Positions 25,274-34,766 of a stretch of 64,000 nt of DNA are shown piece by piece. The notes beneath the pieces were generated by a model that made no database searches, was not told the DNA's origin, and saw only the letters and a list, made by a program, of their open reading frames with translations. The DNA is taken from assembly GCF_000316645.1 (NCBI RefSeq), contig NC_019684.1, forward strand, positions 4,245,501 to 4,309,500, read 5' to 3'. This DNA comes from Nostoc sp. PCC 7524. Lineage in GTDB: Bacteria; Cyanobacteriota; Cyanobacteriia; Cyanobacteriales; Nostocaceae. Numbering within the stretch: the stretch's first letter is position 1; each line of letters opens with the position of its first letter. The position numbers and the translations under genes were made by a program.

Positions 25274-26428
25274 ATGAAAATTTTATTTCTAGACCAAAGT
25301 GGTAAACCAGGTGGTGCAGAATTATGCTTAATTGATATTGCCAAACCTTACCGCGATCGCGCTTTAGTTGGCTTGTTTGCTGATGGCTCTTTTAAAACCT
25401 TACTAGAACAGAATCATATCCCAGTTGAAGTTTTAACAACCCAAAAAATTCAAGTTCGTAAACAAAGTAATTTATTCCAAGCATTTAGCAGCTTGGCACA
25501 ACTTGCCCCCCTCATCATCAAGGTAGCCGAAAAAGCTAAAAAATATGATGTAATCTATGCCAATACTCAAAAAGCATTAGTGATTGGAGCGATCGCCAGT
25601 TTTTTAGCTCGTCGTCCTTTGGTTTATCATTTACATGATATTCTTTCATCAGATCACTTTAGCCAAACTAACCTTCGCATTGCCATTAATTTAGCTAATC
25701 GTTTTGCTGCATTAGTCATCGCTAATTCTCAAGCTAGTCAAACAGCATTTGTCCAAGCAGGAGGACGGGCAGAACTGACTCAAGTCGTCTATAACGGTTT
25801 TGATTTAAAAAATTATCAAACCTGTGAAGATGATATTCAAAAACTGCGGCAACAATTAGGAGTAGAAAATAAATTTGTAGTTGGACACTTTAGCAGGCTT
25901 TCACCTTGGAAGGGGCAGCATATTTTAATAGATGCACTTGCCCAATGTCCATCTCAAGTGACAGCACTTTTAGTTGGTGATGCTCTGTTTGGTGAACAAG
26001 ATTATGTTAAAGAACTACATCAACAAATTGCCAAACTAGGGCTAGAAAATCGGGTGAAATTTCTGGGATTCCGTTCTGATATTCCTCAGTTAATGGCAGC
26101 TTGTGATTTAGTTGCCCATACTTCCACTGCACCAGAACCTTTTGGCAGAGTGATTGTAGAAGCGATGTTGTGTGGTAGGCCTGTAGTTGCCGCTCAAGCT
26201 GGCGGTGCTACAGAATTAGTAGAACATGGGGTTAATGGTTTTTTAACTACGCCTGGAGATTCTCAAGAACTGGCACAAATTATTAATACTTGTCTACAAG
26301 AGAAACAGACAACTGCAACTATAGCTAGTAATGCCAGAACTAACGCTAGTCAGCGTTTTGATGTAGCTAATATCAATCAGCAAATTGCTCAACTTTTATT
26401 AAGCACATTATCAAGGCCTGCCAATTAA
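25274..26428 (+). CDS. Glycosyltransferase family 4 (cluster gene, rightward 3)
   Basis: The 384-residue GT4 enzyme has LFLDQSGKPGGAELCLIDIA (start of the acceptor domain), YDVIYANTQKALVIGA, VVYNGFDLKNYQ, HFSRLSPWKGQHILIDALA (donor domain), VGDALFGEQDYV and EPFGRVIVEAMLCGRPVVA with the E-x7-E motif. It closes the rightward arm of the cluster. A GC/AT hairpin with a T-run overlaps its stop codon and ends the unit. The 117-bp gap before it carries CCCCTCT-type pyrimidine repeats. Confidence 0.9.
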   Translation: MKILFLDQSGKPGGAELCLIDIAKPYRDRALVGLFADGSFKTLLEQNHIPVEVLTTQKIQVRKQSNLFQAFSSLAQLAPLIIKVAEKAKKYDVIYANTQKALVIGAIASFLARRPLVYHLHDILSSDHFSQTNLRIAINLANRFAALVIANSQASQTAFVQAGGRAELTQVVYNGFDLKNYQTCEDDIQKLRQQLGVENKFVVGHFSRLSPWKGQHILIDALAQCPSQVTALLVGDALFGEQDYVKELHQQIAKLGLENRVKFLGFRSDIPQLMAACDLVAHTSTAPEPFGRVIVEAMLCGRPVVAAQAGGATELVEHGVNGFLTTPGDSQELAQIINTCLQEKQTTATIASNARTNASQRFDVANINQQIAQLLLSTLSRPAN

Positions 26429-26462
26429 AAAGGGGGGAAATAGAATCAAAGTCCCCCTTTTT
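26427..26462 (+). terminator. Terminator of the rightward glycosyltransferase unit
   Basis: A 10-bp stem (AAAAAGGGGG at 26427-26436 with CCCCCTTTTT at 26453-26462) starts at the stop codon of the last GT4 gene. The A and T arms allow it to act on both strands. Confidence 0.8.
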
Positions 26463-26745
26463 AAGCTATGCGTTACCCACATCTTTCTTTACAATCTTAA
26501 AACCCTTGCTCTATAAGCATCTTAAGGACTGAAACTTTAAGCATACTTGACAAATCATCATTTATTCTTCTCGCTAAAACAGTGTTTTTATTGAGAATGA
26601 AAAACGAACGAATCAGGGTTCTAGAGACGTGAGTTCATACTCTCGAAATGTTAAGAAAGATGTTTATAATGGATAGCTTTTTAAGGGGGATTTAGGGGGA
26701 TCTGAAAGTATTTGATACATCACCAGGGACTTTTCAAACAACCTC
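26463..26745. other. Intergenic region between converging genes
   Basis: This lies between the GT4 unit and the leftward dehydrogenase gene. It contains a dispersed TTAAGGGGGATTTAGGGGGA repeat near 26680-26701. I see no gene. Confidence 0.5.
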
Positions 26746-28035
26746 TTAAGGATAGAGACCCCTATCATTTAGTGCTTGGGCTACTCTACCTACTCCCAGA
26801 GTATAGGCTGCTAACCTTAAGGGAACTTGCCGCACCTGAGATTGTTCAATCACCTGCTGATATGCTTGCACCATCAAGTGTTCCATTTCGCGGTTGACAC
26901 GGATCTCATCCCAAAATAGGTAAGAAAGACCTTGCACCCACTCTAGGTAACTCACCACCACACCGCCAGCATTTGCCAGAATGTCGGGTAATACAGTCAC
27001 ACCACGCGCTTCTAAAATTCGGTTAGCTTCCAAAGTTACTGGGCCGTTGGCTGCTTCTGCAACAATTTGCGCCCTTACTTCGTGGGCATTTTCTTCTGTG
27101 ATTTGATTTTCTAAGGCGGCTGGGATTAAAACGTCACAACGCAAAGTTAGTAACTCTGCATTGCTAATAGCCGATGCTTTGGGGAAGCCTACTACACTTT
27201 TACGATTATCGGCAGCATAAGCTTTTAATGCGGGAATATCCAGACCATGAGATGAATATACACCACCTGTAGCAGTTGAAACGGCAATAATTTTAGCGCC
27301 TGCTTGGTAAAGTAATTCAGCTGCTGCACCTCCCACATTCCCAAACCCTTGGATAACTACTCGTATTCCCTCCAGAGATTTGCCCATGTCCGCTAGTGCT
27401 TCCCGGACAATAATCATCACACCCCGTCCAGTAGCCATTTCCCGCCCCAGTGAACCACCGATAGACAACGGTTTACCAGTGACAACTCCGGGTACAGCAT
27501 GACCTACATTCACTGAGTAGGTATCCATCATCCAAGCCATTTCACGGGCGGAGGTTCCCATATCTGGTGCAGGTATGTCTACTGAGGGACCAATATCTTT
27601 AATTAATTCGCTAGTATAGCGGCGAGTTATCCGTTCTAATTCACCTACACTGTAGTTTTCTGGATCGATCGCAATACCTCCCTTAGCACCACCGTAAGGT
27701 ATACCCAACAGCGCACATTTCCAAGTCATCAGCATAGCTAAAGCTGATACTTCTCGTAGCGTGACAGCCGGATGGTATCGAGTTCCGCCTTTGTAGGGGC
27801 CTAAAACATCAGAATGTTGTACTCGATGTCCTGCTAGCACCCGAATGTCGCCATTGTCTAGCTTCACAGGGATGGAAACTGTCACTACCTTACGCGGGTG
27901 GCTGAGAATTTCTAGGACACCTTGATCTAGCCTTAATTCTTTCCCTGCTGCTTCTAAATAACTACAAGCTTGGTCAAATGGACAAATATGTGCTGGAGTA
28001 GCAGCTTCTAAAGGAGTGATAGGGGTTGAAACCAT
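26746..28035 (-). CDS. gdhA: Glu/Leu/Phe/Val dehydrogenase, probably NAD(P)-glutamate dehydrogenase
   Basis: The 429-residue cytosolic enzyme reversibly aminates 2-oxoglutarate. It shows the substrate-site sequence GPYKGGTRYHP, the active-site MTWKCALLGIPYGGAKGGI, DIPAPDMGTSAREMAWMMD with the catalytic Asp, and a Rossmann motif GFGNVGGAAAELLYQAG. Length is typical of hexameric GDHs. The ATG at 28035 follows AGGAGA. Cyanobacteria assimilate ammonium mainly by GS-GOGAT, so GDH here may serve carbon/nitrogen balance. The exact amino acid cannot be fixed by eye, but glutamate is the usual annotation for this type. Confidence 0.9.
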   Translation of the reverse strand: MVSTPITPLEAATPAHICPFDQACSYLEAAGKELRLDQGVLEILSHPRKVVTVSIPVKLDNGDIRVLAGHRVQHSDVLGPYKGGTRYHPAVTLREVSALAMLMTWKCALLGIPYGGAKGGIAIDPENYSVGELERITRRYTSELIKDIGPSVDIPAPDMGTSAREMAWMMDTYSVNVGHAVPGVVTGKPLSIGGSLGREMATGRGVMIIVREALADMGKSLEGIRVVIQGFGNVGGAAAELLYQAGAKIIAVSTATGGVYSSHGLDIPALKAYAADNRKSVVGFPKASAISNAELLTLRCDVLIPAALENQITEENAHEVRAQIVAEAANGPVTLEANRILEARGVTVLPDILANAGGVVVSYLEWVQGLSYLFWDEIRVNREMEHLMVQAYQQVIEQSQVRQVPLRLAAYTLGVGRVAQALNDRGLYP

Positions 28036-28219
28036 AAGATTTTCTCCTAATCGCGGTTTTTAGCGAACCGGATACATATATGCCTAGCCTACCTTGTGTT
28101 TTTGAGAAAATTCGGAATTTTGTAGTTTTTGTTACAATTTTATTTTGTGTTTAGAAAACCACAGATCCCAGCCAAAAATGATTGTTGGCTTTTATCTATG
28201 GTGCGAAATCATCAAGGGA

Positions 28220-29719
28220 TCAATTTGGGGTAAAAATTTGTGAGGTAAAGTTACCGTGTAGACCATAGGGGATATGATGTTTTAGGTGTAGTCGAGCGAT
28301 GGCACCTCTGTTCAAATCACGAGCATCTAAAATCACCACATCTGAGCGATGATGAGCAGCATCATAAACTAAAGCTAGTACGCAGCCATCATCTTCTGTT
28401 TGAGCATTGGGACGTGGTACAAAAATTGGCTCACCCATAAAACCACGGGGTGCAGCACTCCACAGTTGTCTTTCTCCAGACTCTAAATCAATTTTCAGCA
28501 CTGCTTGCAGTGGTGCATTACCCATCTCTGCATGAGATGCCCCTATATACATATATCTATAGGTGCGTCCCACATGAGCCGGATGTATACTAGGAAACTC
28601 GCAGGAACGAGCCTCAATTAAATGACGTTCTACTTTCCCATCCTGAAGATTGACACGAAAACGCCAGAGTTGACCAGGAGAATTCGCATCAAAATCAACT
28701 TGGCGAAAATCGCTTTCTGGTTCTACTTCTGGTAATGAATCATAGCAAATGGAGTCAATAAATATTTCATTCCCCACAGTAAAAGCGTTAACGTGGTGAA
28801 ATACAAAACCTGATTGTGTTTCTAAAATTTTTACTCCCGTATTTTCACCATTTGGAAAGCGAGGAATGATGATAATTTTAGTTGGTTGATTAGGCTGAAA
28901 TTTAATACATTCCCCTGCCGCACGTATCCCTAAAGCAAAAGGTATAGGATTGAAAACTACAGGGTTTTGAAAGAAGATGCAGTGATGGGGAGTAATGACA
29001 AAATCGTGAATAAAACAAAAACCCGGAACGCTATGGGCTTGCTTTCTGATAACTTTACCACCTGGGTCTAACTCAAAAATAGTAATGGTAGTAGATAATC
29101 CCGGTTTAATCGAAAAATTGACTAGACAAGGGGAGCCGCCATCTTGAATGCAACTAGGATCAAAGCGGGGATGGGCGCTAAACGCTTCACCCTCTGCCAA
29201 AACTCCATCGAAATGTTCTTTCCCTAAAGTTTCGAGGGTGTAAGGATCAAGCAGGTGGGGTTCAGCAGCTTCCCACAATGCCAAAAGTTTATTCCCCCAA
29301 TAAATAACATTTGTATTGGCAATGTTTTTGATTTGAAAATCAAAGATGTTAGCTAACAAACCACCAGGTTTTTGCGTACCAAAGACACCACGATAGAGAA
29401 TTTTCCCAGCTTTTTGTTCTGCCAAATAACCTGTAGTTCTGACAAAGCGATTACGAAAATGAGCGCGTCCATTCACAAAAGTAATACGGCTAATCATCCC
29501 ATCACCATCAAAAGGATGATGGATTGGTTGCCCATTGACATCAAATAATCCCGGCCCATTTCTCAACAATGTGCCTTGCAGTTCAGGAGGAATTTCTCCT
29601 TCTACCTCATCAATCCAATAATCAAATTCTTGGGTAAGGGATTCATAGCCTCTCTGCCAATCTTCACGAGTATATGATTTTTCTAAAACTGCTGTTTCTG
29701 AATTTTTCAAAGTTTGCAT
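28220..29719 (-). CDS. Carotenoid cleavage oxygenase (RPE65/lignostilbene dioxygenase family)
   Basis: The 499-residue protein matches the carotenoid oxygenase family, Fe(II) enzymes with a seven-bladed propeller. Conserved segments include LLRNGPGLFDVNG, HHPFDGDGMISRITF and the iron-ligand His regions FSAHPRFDP, FIHDFVITPHH, FVFHHVNAF and, at the C-terminus, GLHGNFTSQ. It probably cleaves carotenoids or apocarotenoids to give retinal or related aldehydes. No signal peptide is seen. The upstream co-directional gene is 176 bp away, so a joint operon is uncertain. Confidence 0.92.
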   Translation of the reverse strand: MQTLKNSETAVLEKSYTREDWQRGYESLTQEFDYWIDEVEGEIPPELQGTLLRNGPGLFDVNGQPIHHPFDGDGMISRITFVNGRAHFRNRFVRTTGYLAEQKAGKILYRGVFGTQKPGGLLANIFDFQIKNIANTNVIYWGNKLLALWEAAEPHLLDPYTLETLGKEHFDGVLAEGEAFSAHPRFDPSCIQDGGSPCLVNFSIKPGLSTTITIFELDPGGKVIRKQAHSVPGFCFIHDFVITPHHCIFFQNPVVFNPIPFALGIRAAGECIKFQPNQPTKIIIIPRFPNGENTGVKILETQSGFVFHHVNAFTVGNEIFIDSICYDSLPEVEPESDFRQVDFDANSPGQLWRFRVNLQDGKVERHLIEARSCEFPSIHPAHVGRTYRYMYIGASHAEMGNAPLQAVLKIDLESGERQLWSAAPRGFMGEPIFVPRPNAQTEDDGCVLALVYDAAHHRSDVVILDARDLNRGAIARLHLKHHIPYGLHGNFTSQIFTPN

Positions 29720-29895
29720 ATTTTTAATGACAATCCATCAGAAGGTGTATCGTGTCTTTACAAGTGTTTAATGTGTGATTTTTTCAAATGGCTATAAAAA
29801 ACAATCCATGAATATTGAGTTTTGCCAGCTTTATTGGCAAATTATGCACGGTGATATTTTTTTGATAATTCCCCTCTTAAGATGTTGAGATATCC

Positions 29896-31305
29896 TTACT
29901 CAACCGCTTCTGATTCTGCCTCTCTCACCATCAACCCAGAGATTAAATTGGATGTTAATTTCGGTTCTTCAGTGATTGATGTCTGGGTTTGTGAATCATC
30001 ACCTGGTAGCCAATTCAGAAACGGTAAGGGTAACAGGGTACTAAGATTAGTAATCAATACCAAAAGCCATAGCAAATCAAAATTGGTTTCGGTAATTCCC
30101 AACCAGTGCATGATGATAGCTCCAAATTCGTAGGAAACCATCCCCGCTAAGTTAGATACTGACATCAACAAAGCAAATAGGGTGGCTTCTACTCCAGGGG
30201 GGCAGAGTCGCGCTGCTAGGACTAACACAGGCATATAGGCAATTTGCCCCATCACAGTGAGAATCAAGCTATCACCAAGACTAAACCAGTGATCATCTAT
30301 GCCCAAAGCTCGGTTTGTATGTGTCACCAACAGTAGCATTGTCATGCCCAAAACGGCGGAGATGACTGTACTCCAAGCAAAAATGACTCTAAATGGCACA
30401 CTTTTGAGGAAGCGTTGAAAAATCCAAATGCCAATTAAAGAAGCAATACTGGTTACTAAACGCACCCGCCCTAAAAATTCTGGCGCAAAGTGAAGTTCGT
30501 TAGTGGTGAAGAAGAAAAAGGCAGAGTCAGCTGTTGGGGTGGCTTGCCAGATAAAGACAAATGCGGTCGGTAGCCATATAGTTTTTTGGGTAATGGCTTG
30601 ACGTAGTTGTCCTATTTGATGCTTGATGCTTAATGTGTTGGTGTTGCCGTTGCTATCTTTACTTACGGGAGATTCAGCAATTAACCAAGCGATACAGGAG
30701 ACAATCAGGGGAAATGAAGCAGTAATCCCAAAGACAGTGCGGGTAGTGAAGTGTTCGAGAAGCAGACCGCTAAAATATGCTGTGATTAATCCGCCTACTG
30801 CGGAAGCACCCCAACATAATGACTGTAGAGAACCGGCATCTGCTTGTGATTCTACCCTTGCCCGTTCGACAACTAGGGAATCAACAATCACATCACTAAC
30901 GGCGACGGAGAGAGAACCGAGAGCGATCGCGATCGTTGCCGCCCAGCGATCATGTACTATGGTGGCCAAACTCACCCAAGAAATAGTACCTAATAATCCC
31001 GATAGGATTAAGTAAGGACGGCGACGGTAGCCAAATATGGGCAAGCCATCTGAGATAAAGCCAAACATTGGCTTGATAATCCACGGTAAGGCGACAATTC
31101 CCAATAGGGCTGACACCTGAACTGGACTCAGTAACAATTCATCTTTGAGGAAAAAGCTGACAGCTAAACGCGCCAACCCTAAAATTCCTTGCACAAAGTA
31201 AACGGTCAGAATAGCAATTAACTCGGCAGTTGGTTCATTGCCGAAGAAAATTTTTTCTGTTACTGAGTCTTTCACCTTGGACAAGCCAGAGGAGTCAATC
31301 AGCAT
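29896..31305 (-). CDS. Folate/biopterin transporter (FBT, BT1 family) of the MFS
   Basis: The 469-residue protein has about 12 hydrophobic segments and the FBT pattern: VYFVQGILGLARLAVSFFLK at the first helix, WIIKPMFGFISDGLPIFGYRR between helices 2 and 3 and VSDVIVDSLVVERAR. It transports folates or related pterins across the inner membrane, probably by proton symport. FBT members are typical of cyanobacteria and chloroplasts. The hydrophilic C-terminal tail ends in acidic residues. It is followed by the carotenoid oxygenase gene on the same strand. Confidence 0.88.
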   Translation of the reverse strand: MLIDSSGLSKVKDSVTEKIFFGNEPTAELIAILTVYFVQGILGLARLAVSFFLKDELLLSPVQVSALLGIVALPWIIKPMFGFISDGLPIFGYRRRPYLILSGLLGTISWVSLATIVHDRWAATIAIALGSLSVAVSDVIVDSLVVERARVESQADAGSLQSLCWGASAVGGLITAYFSGLLLEHFTTRTVFGITASFPLIVSCIAWLIAESPVSKDSNGNTNTLSIKHQIGQLRQAITQKTIWLPTAFVFIWQATPTADSAFFFFTTNELHFAPEFLGRVRLVTSIASLIGIWIFQRFLKSVPFRVIFAWSTVISAVLGMTMLLLVTHTNRALGIDDHWFSLGDSLILTVMGQIAYMPVLVLAARLCPPGVEATLFALLMSVSNLAGMVSYEFGAIIMHWLGITETNFDLLWLLVLITNLSTLLPLPFLNWLPGDDSQTQTSITEEPKLTSNLISGLMVREAESEAVE

Positions 31306-31427
31306 TTGATGAATATTTTTTAAGTTTTATCGACTTTTCTATCATATCGATTTCTTCTAATCTCGGTTTTGTAAAAAAATTCTTAAATTCCCAGATTTTT
31401 GTGGGATTGATGACAAAACTGTTAAAG

Positions 31428-32588
31428 TTAAGATTTGCTTAACACAATCACTGCATTTTGTCCACCAAAACCAAAGCTGAAACATAATGTTTGCCGGATA
31501 GGATGGTGAAGTGCTGTCCTAACTATATTTAAATCAAATTCTGGCTTATGTAATCCTACGCAGGGAGGCAAAATTTGCTGTTGCATAGCTAACAATGTAA
31601 AAGCTACTCCTAAAGCTCCTGATGCCCCTAGAGTGTGACCTGTAGCTCCTTTAGTAGAACTAATTGGTACTTGATCAGGAAATAGCTTTTTTATGACTTT
31701 GCTTTCTACGCGATCGTTGAGTGGGGTAGCTGTACCGTGAGTATGAATGTAATCTATATCCTGGGGTGTGAGGTGAGAACGTTCTAAACTTTGCTTGATA
31801 GCAGCGATCGCACCCCTACCTTCCAAGTCTGGCTGATTGCTATGATATGCGTCTGCGGTGAAACCAAAACCCAGCACTTGACCATAAATTTTGGCTTGAC
31901 GCTGCTGGGCTAACTCTCTTGATTCCAAGACAAACACAGCCGCCCCTTCACCTAATACCAAGCCTTCACGGTTGATATCAAAGGGATAAGCTCCTGTTTT
32001 AGCTAAAGCCCCCATCTGTTGAAATCCTGAGATAGTTAGGGGTGTAATTGGTGCTTCTACAGCCCCAGCGATCGCTCGTTGACATTGCCCTGTCTGAATC
32101 AAAAAAGCTGCTTGGGAAATCGCCCAAATTCCTGTAGCACAAGCTGCCATCGGTGCTAACACTATTCCTGTTGCCCCAATTTGCCTTGCAGTTGCGATCG
32201 CATTCATATGGGGTAAAAATTCTAACCAATCCTCTAACTTCTCTTCCGTAGCCCATGAGTATTGGTTGAGATATTTCTCATTTGTTTGCCGTGCCAAATT
32301 TTCCCATGATGCCTGATGGCTACGACTTGAGCCAATAACTACAGCACAATCAGGCAAAGGTAAAGATAAACCAGCATCTTCAATGGCTGCAACTACAACC
32401 TGTTGGGTTAATGTTTTCAACTTAGCTGGTTTCGTACCAATCAAGCCTAGAGGGATAGGTGCTAACTCTGGAAATATTTGATGCTGTTGAATTCCAGATT
32501 TACCAGCAATTAATTTTTGCCAACTCTCCTCTAAGCTTTTACCCAAAGCGGAAACCAGTCCAATACCGGTGATAACAACTTCAATCAA
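31428..32588 (-). CDS. Beta-ketoacyl-ACP synthase II-like (FabF-type) condensing enzyme
   Basis: The protein has the thiolase-fold KAS pattern: VVITGIGLVSALG at the N-terminus, nucleophile Cys in PMAACATGIWAI, His in HTHGTATPLNDRVE, and the second His in KGATGHTLGASGALG, completing the Cys-His-His triad. It condenses malonyl-ACP with acyl-ACP in fatty-acid synthesis. The open frame extends upstream to 32663, but that part is encoded by GGGAATG heptads, so a TTG start at 32588 is likely. It is not beside acpP, and its sequence is more divergent than a main FabF, so it may be a second, specialised ketosynthase. Confidence 0.85.
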   Translation of the reverse strand: MIEVVITGIGLVSALGKSLEESWQKLIAGKSGIQQHQIFPELAPIPLGLIGTKPAKLKTLTQQVVVAAIEDAGLSLPLPDCAVVIGSSRSHQASWENLARQTNEKYLNQYSWATEEKLEDWLEFLPHMNAIATARQIGATGIVLAPMAACATGIWAISQAAFLIQTGQCQRAIAGAVEAPITPLTISGFQQMGALAKTGAYPFDINREGLVLGEGAAVFVLESRELAQQRQAKIYGQVLGFGFTADAYHSNQPDLEGRGAIAAIKQSLERSHLTPQDIDYIHTHGTATPLNDRVESKVIKKLFPDQVPISSTKGATGHTLGASGALGVAFTLLAMQQQILPPCVGLHKPEFDLNIVRTALHHPIRQTLCFSFGFGGQNAVIVLSKS

Positions 32589-32599
32589 TTTTAGATTTA

Positions 32600-32686
32600 G
32601 GGAATGGGGAATGGGGAATGGGGAATAGGAAATTGACAAAAATTGTGATATTACTTCTCTCACAACTCCCTACTCCCTACTCCCTA
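32600..32686. repeat. GGGAATG and CTCCCTA heptad arrays
   Basis: Four GGGAATG/GGGAATA units (32600-32627) and three CTCCCTA units (32666-32686) lie between the FabF-like and cyclophilin genes. They run into the 5' side of the FabF-like frame. Confidence 0.85.
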
Positions 32687-32697
32687 TTCTCCAATCA

Positions 32698-33480
32698 CTA
32701 TTGCGGAGTTTTTAAATTTTCAGCCCCTTGAGTGACTTTCGCCGATTCAATGCGATCGCCTTGCTGAATCTTGTTAACTACATCAAAGCCATTGGTGACA
32801 TAACCAAAAACCGCATAGTTACCATCTAAAAATCCTAAGTCAGCTAAAGCAAAATAAAACTGAGAAGAAGCAGAATCTGGTTGCTGCGATCGCGCCATTG
32901 CTACCGCACCTTGTTTATGCTGTAACTCTGGTTGCTTGGTCACACGAGCCGATTCAAAGGTTTTACTATAGATTGGGTTTTGTTCTCCTTTGGGCTTAAT
33001 TTCCAAAGGAATATAACGTGCGCCAGTTTTTGGGTCACTATAACCACCAGTTCCCAAAAGTTGCACAGGAGTTTTCGGGTCTTTACTTTGAGGATCGCCC
33101 CCCTGCACTACAAAAGGTTGGGGATCTCTGACAACTCTATGGAACATTGTGCCATCGTACACACCCTTCTGCACTAAATCAACAAAGTTGCCGGCTGTAA
33201 TCGGGGCATTAGTACCGTCTACTTCGATAGTAATTGGCGAGCCATTCACCCTCATCTCCACGGTAGCTTTGCCATCGAGGCGTGGTAGATTGTTCATTCC
33301 TGGAATACTCTCACTTATTGTTTCCGATACAGATGTTGCTTCAGTATTTGTTGTGGTTGTTTCGGTTGTTGTTGATGCTGGGGAAGAATCAGAGCTTACT
33401 TGCTGTGGAGAACAGCTTCCCAACATCAAAGAACCAATCATCAAAAGCGCAACTAAGAATTGTGAAACTTTTAACCGCAT
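32698..33480 (-). CDS. Cyclophilin-type peptidyl-prolyl isomerase, lipoprotein
   Basis: The 260-residue protein has a lipoprotein signal ([15 protein letters not shown], lipobox LGSC), a Ser/Thr-rich linker to about residue 65, then a cyclophilin domain ([67 protein letters not shown]). The catalytic Arg in FHRV and the SQFYF segment are present. It would assist folding of exported proteins, anchored to a membrane facing periplasm or lumen. It is between ycf4 and the FabF-like gene on one strand. Confidence 0.92.
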   Translation of the reverse strand: MRLKVSQFLVALLMIGSLMLGSCSPQQVSSDSSPASTTTETTTTNTEATSVSETISESIPGMNNLPRLDGKATVEMRVNGSPITIEVDGTNAPITAGNFVDLVQKGVYDGTMFHRVVRDPQPFVVQGGDPQSKDPKTPVQLLGTGGYSDPKTGARYIPLEIKPKGEQNPIYSKTFESARVTKQPELQHKQGAVAMARSQQPDSASSQFYFALADLGFLDGNYAVFGYVTNGFDVVNKIQQGDRIESAKVTQGAENLKTPQ

Positions 33481-33576
33481 TGCCAGTTACTGACTCAACC
33501 AGTGTATCTTAGCCTCTTTTTGATGTTAGGGATTGGGGATTGGGGATTGAGGACAATATTCTCCTCTACTCCTCTG

Positions 33577-33604
33577 TCACCTGTCACCTGTCACCTGTCA
33601 CCTG
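33577..33604. repeat. TCACCTG heptad array, 4 copies
   Basis: Four perfect TCACCTG units just before the stop codon of ycf4 (33608). This is the complement of the AGGTGAC array at 8177. Confidence 0.9.
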
Positions 33605-33607
33605 TGC

Positions 33608-34204
33608 TTACAACCCTTCCAACGGTACACCCAAAAAACGAGCTAACTCTGCACCTTGGGTTTCTAACTCTGCTATGGGTAACGGTTGTCCTACCCTTGT
33701 CAAGGGAATATCTCGGCGACCTTTAACACGGAGATATAGGGCGCGACGAGGATTTAAACCTTCTTGGATATCTATCCGCACAGCTTGTGCATCTTGAATG
33801 CGGGAATCAATTTCAATCCGGCGATTTTTGCCAGGAAAGCCCCAACGAAAGATTTTGATGTAACCAGTTTCTTTATTGAAATCGTTGTAACCGCCGCCTA
33901 AGTCCCAGAGGATAGCTAGCCACAGGTACAATGCTAAAAGCAGACCAGCCGAACCATATAACCCCATCACCAGCCCTTGAGGGACAAAGACTAATTGAGA
34001 TGGATCGGTAACTATGAGTAAATTTACGTTTAAATAACTCGATATCCCAGCCAATAAAAAGCCACTAGCTCCCATTGTGACAATAGTTGCCCACCAGTAG
34101 TTGCTAAACCGACGAGAACCGAGAACCTTTTGATGTAGGAGGCGTGAAGCGGAGCTATCGCCGTTAGGTGAATCGCCTTTGTTAACTGTTGTTGATGCCG
34201 TCAT
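33608..34204 (-). CDS. ycf4: Photosystem I assembly protein Ycf4
   Basis: The 198-residue thylakoid membrane protein matches Ycf4, a scaffold in photosystem I assembly: an N-terminal QKVLGSRRFSNYWWATIVTM leading into two transmembrane segments (about residues 43-65 and 80-100), then VFVPQGLVMGLYG and the soluble part with GYNDFNKETGYIKIFRWGFPGKNRRI. It is slightly longer than the usual 184 residues because of a Ser/Asn-rich N-terminus; an internal start is possible but no ATG lies closer to the conserved part. It is divergent from psbD. Confidence 0.95.
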   Translation of the reverse strand: MTASTTVNKGDSPNGDSSASRLLHQKVLGSRRFSNYWWATIVTMGASGFLLAGISSYLNVNLLIVTDPSQLVFVPQGLVMGLYGSAGLLLALYLWLAILWDLGGGYNDFNKETGYIKIFRWGFPGKNRRIEIDSRIQDAQAVRIDIQEGLNPRRALYLRVKGRRDIPLTRVGQPLPIAELETQGAELARFLGVPLEGL

Positions 34205-34766
34205 TGAACTACCTTGGCCTGTGAGTGCTTCCCTTTTCTAAAAGTCTGCCATTTGAACAGGATGTCTTGCAAGTTAAATGTTGGGCATAAATCAATTCAA
34301 AATTCAAAATAGTCTACGACTAGGCTAACGCCTCCGTAGGGAAGGCTTGCGCCTACAAAATTCAAAATTAAAGAATTCTTGCCAAAAAATCTCCTCTGCT
34401 CACGTACTCCCCTGCTCTCCTGCTCACCCACTTCCCACTCCCCAGTCATAAGATTTCTGAGAAAAGGTGTGTCAAATTGTTAAAATTCTGATATTGATAG
34501 TATTTAATAGGTTCGTGTTAAATACTGGATTCCTCTACGTGAATTGAGCGAAAACCCGAACAATGTGATAAGTTAAGAAACATTAAGTTACCACAAGCTA
34601 GGTAACTAGCTCGTGATACGTGTAACGATATATCTCTGAGAAATGCCAACTTGATCAGGCGGTAGCATCTCAGGAACTCAGCAATTATAAACCTGCTGAG
34701 GGTGTCTAAAAAAACGTTATTTCCTCGGAAACGTTGCAATTTTAGTAAAAAGAGGATTTTAGTTAG
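34205..34766. promoter_or_regulatory. ycf4-psbD divergent regulatory region and psbD leader
   Basis: The 562-bp region separates two photosystem genes. Near ycf4 it has a dispersed GC-rich repeat (about 34318-34358) and pyrimidine repeats. Closer to psbD are two nested dyads: GTTACC-N8-GGTAAC (34587-34606) and AGCTA/TAGCT around the second arm, and an AACGTT pair in the leader. A ribosome site AGAGGA (34751-34756) precedes the psbD ATG. I cannot place the transcription start. Confidence 0.5.

Noticed and set aside
32589..32663. N-terminal extension of the FabF-like protein
   Set aside because: The codons are GGGAATG heptads; the conserved fold starts at VVITGIG.
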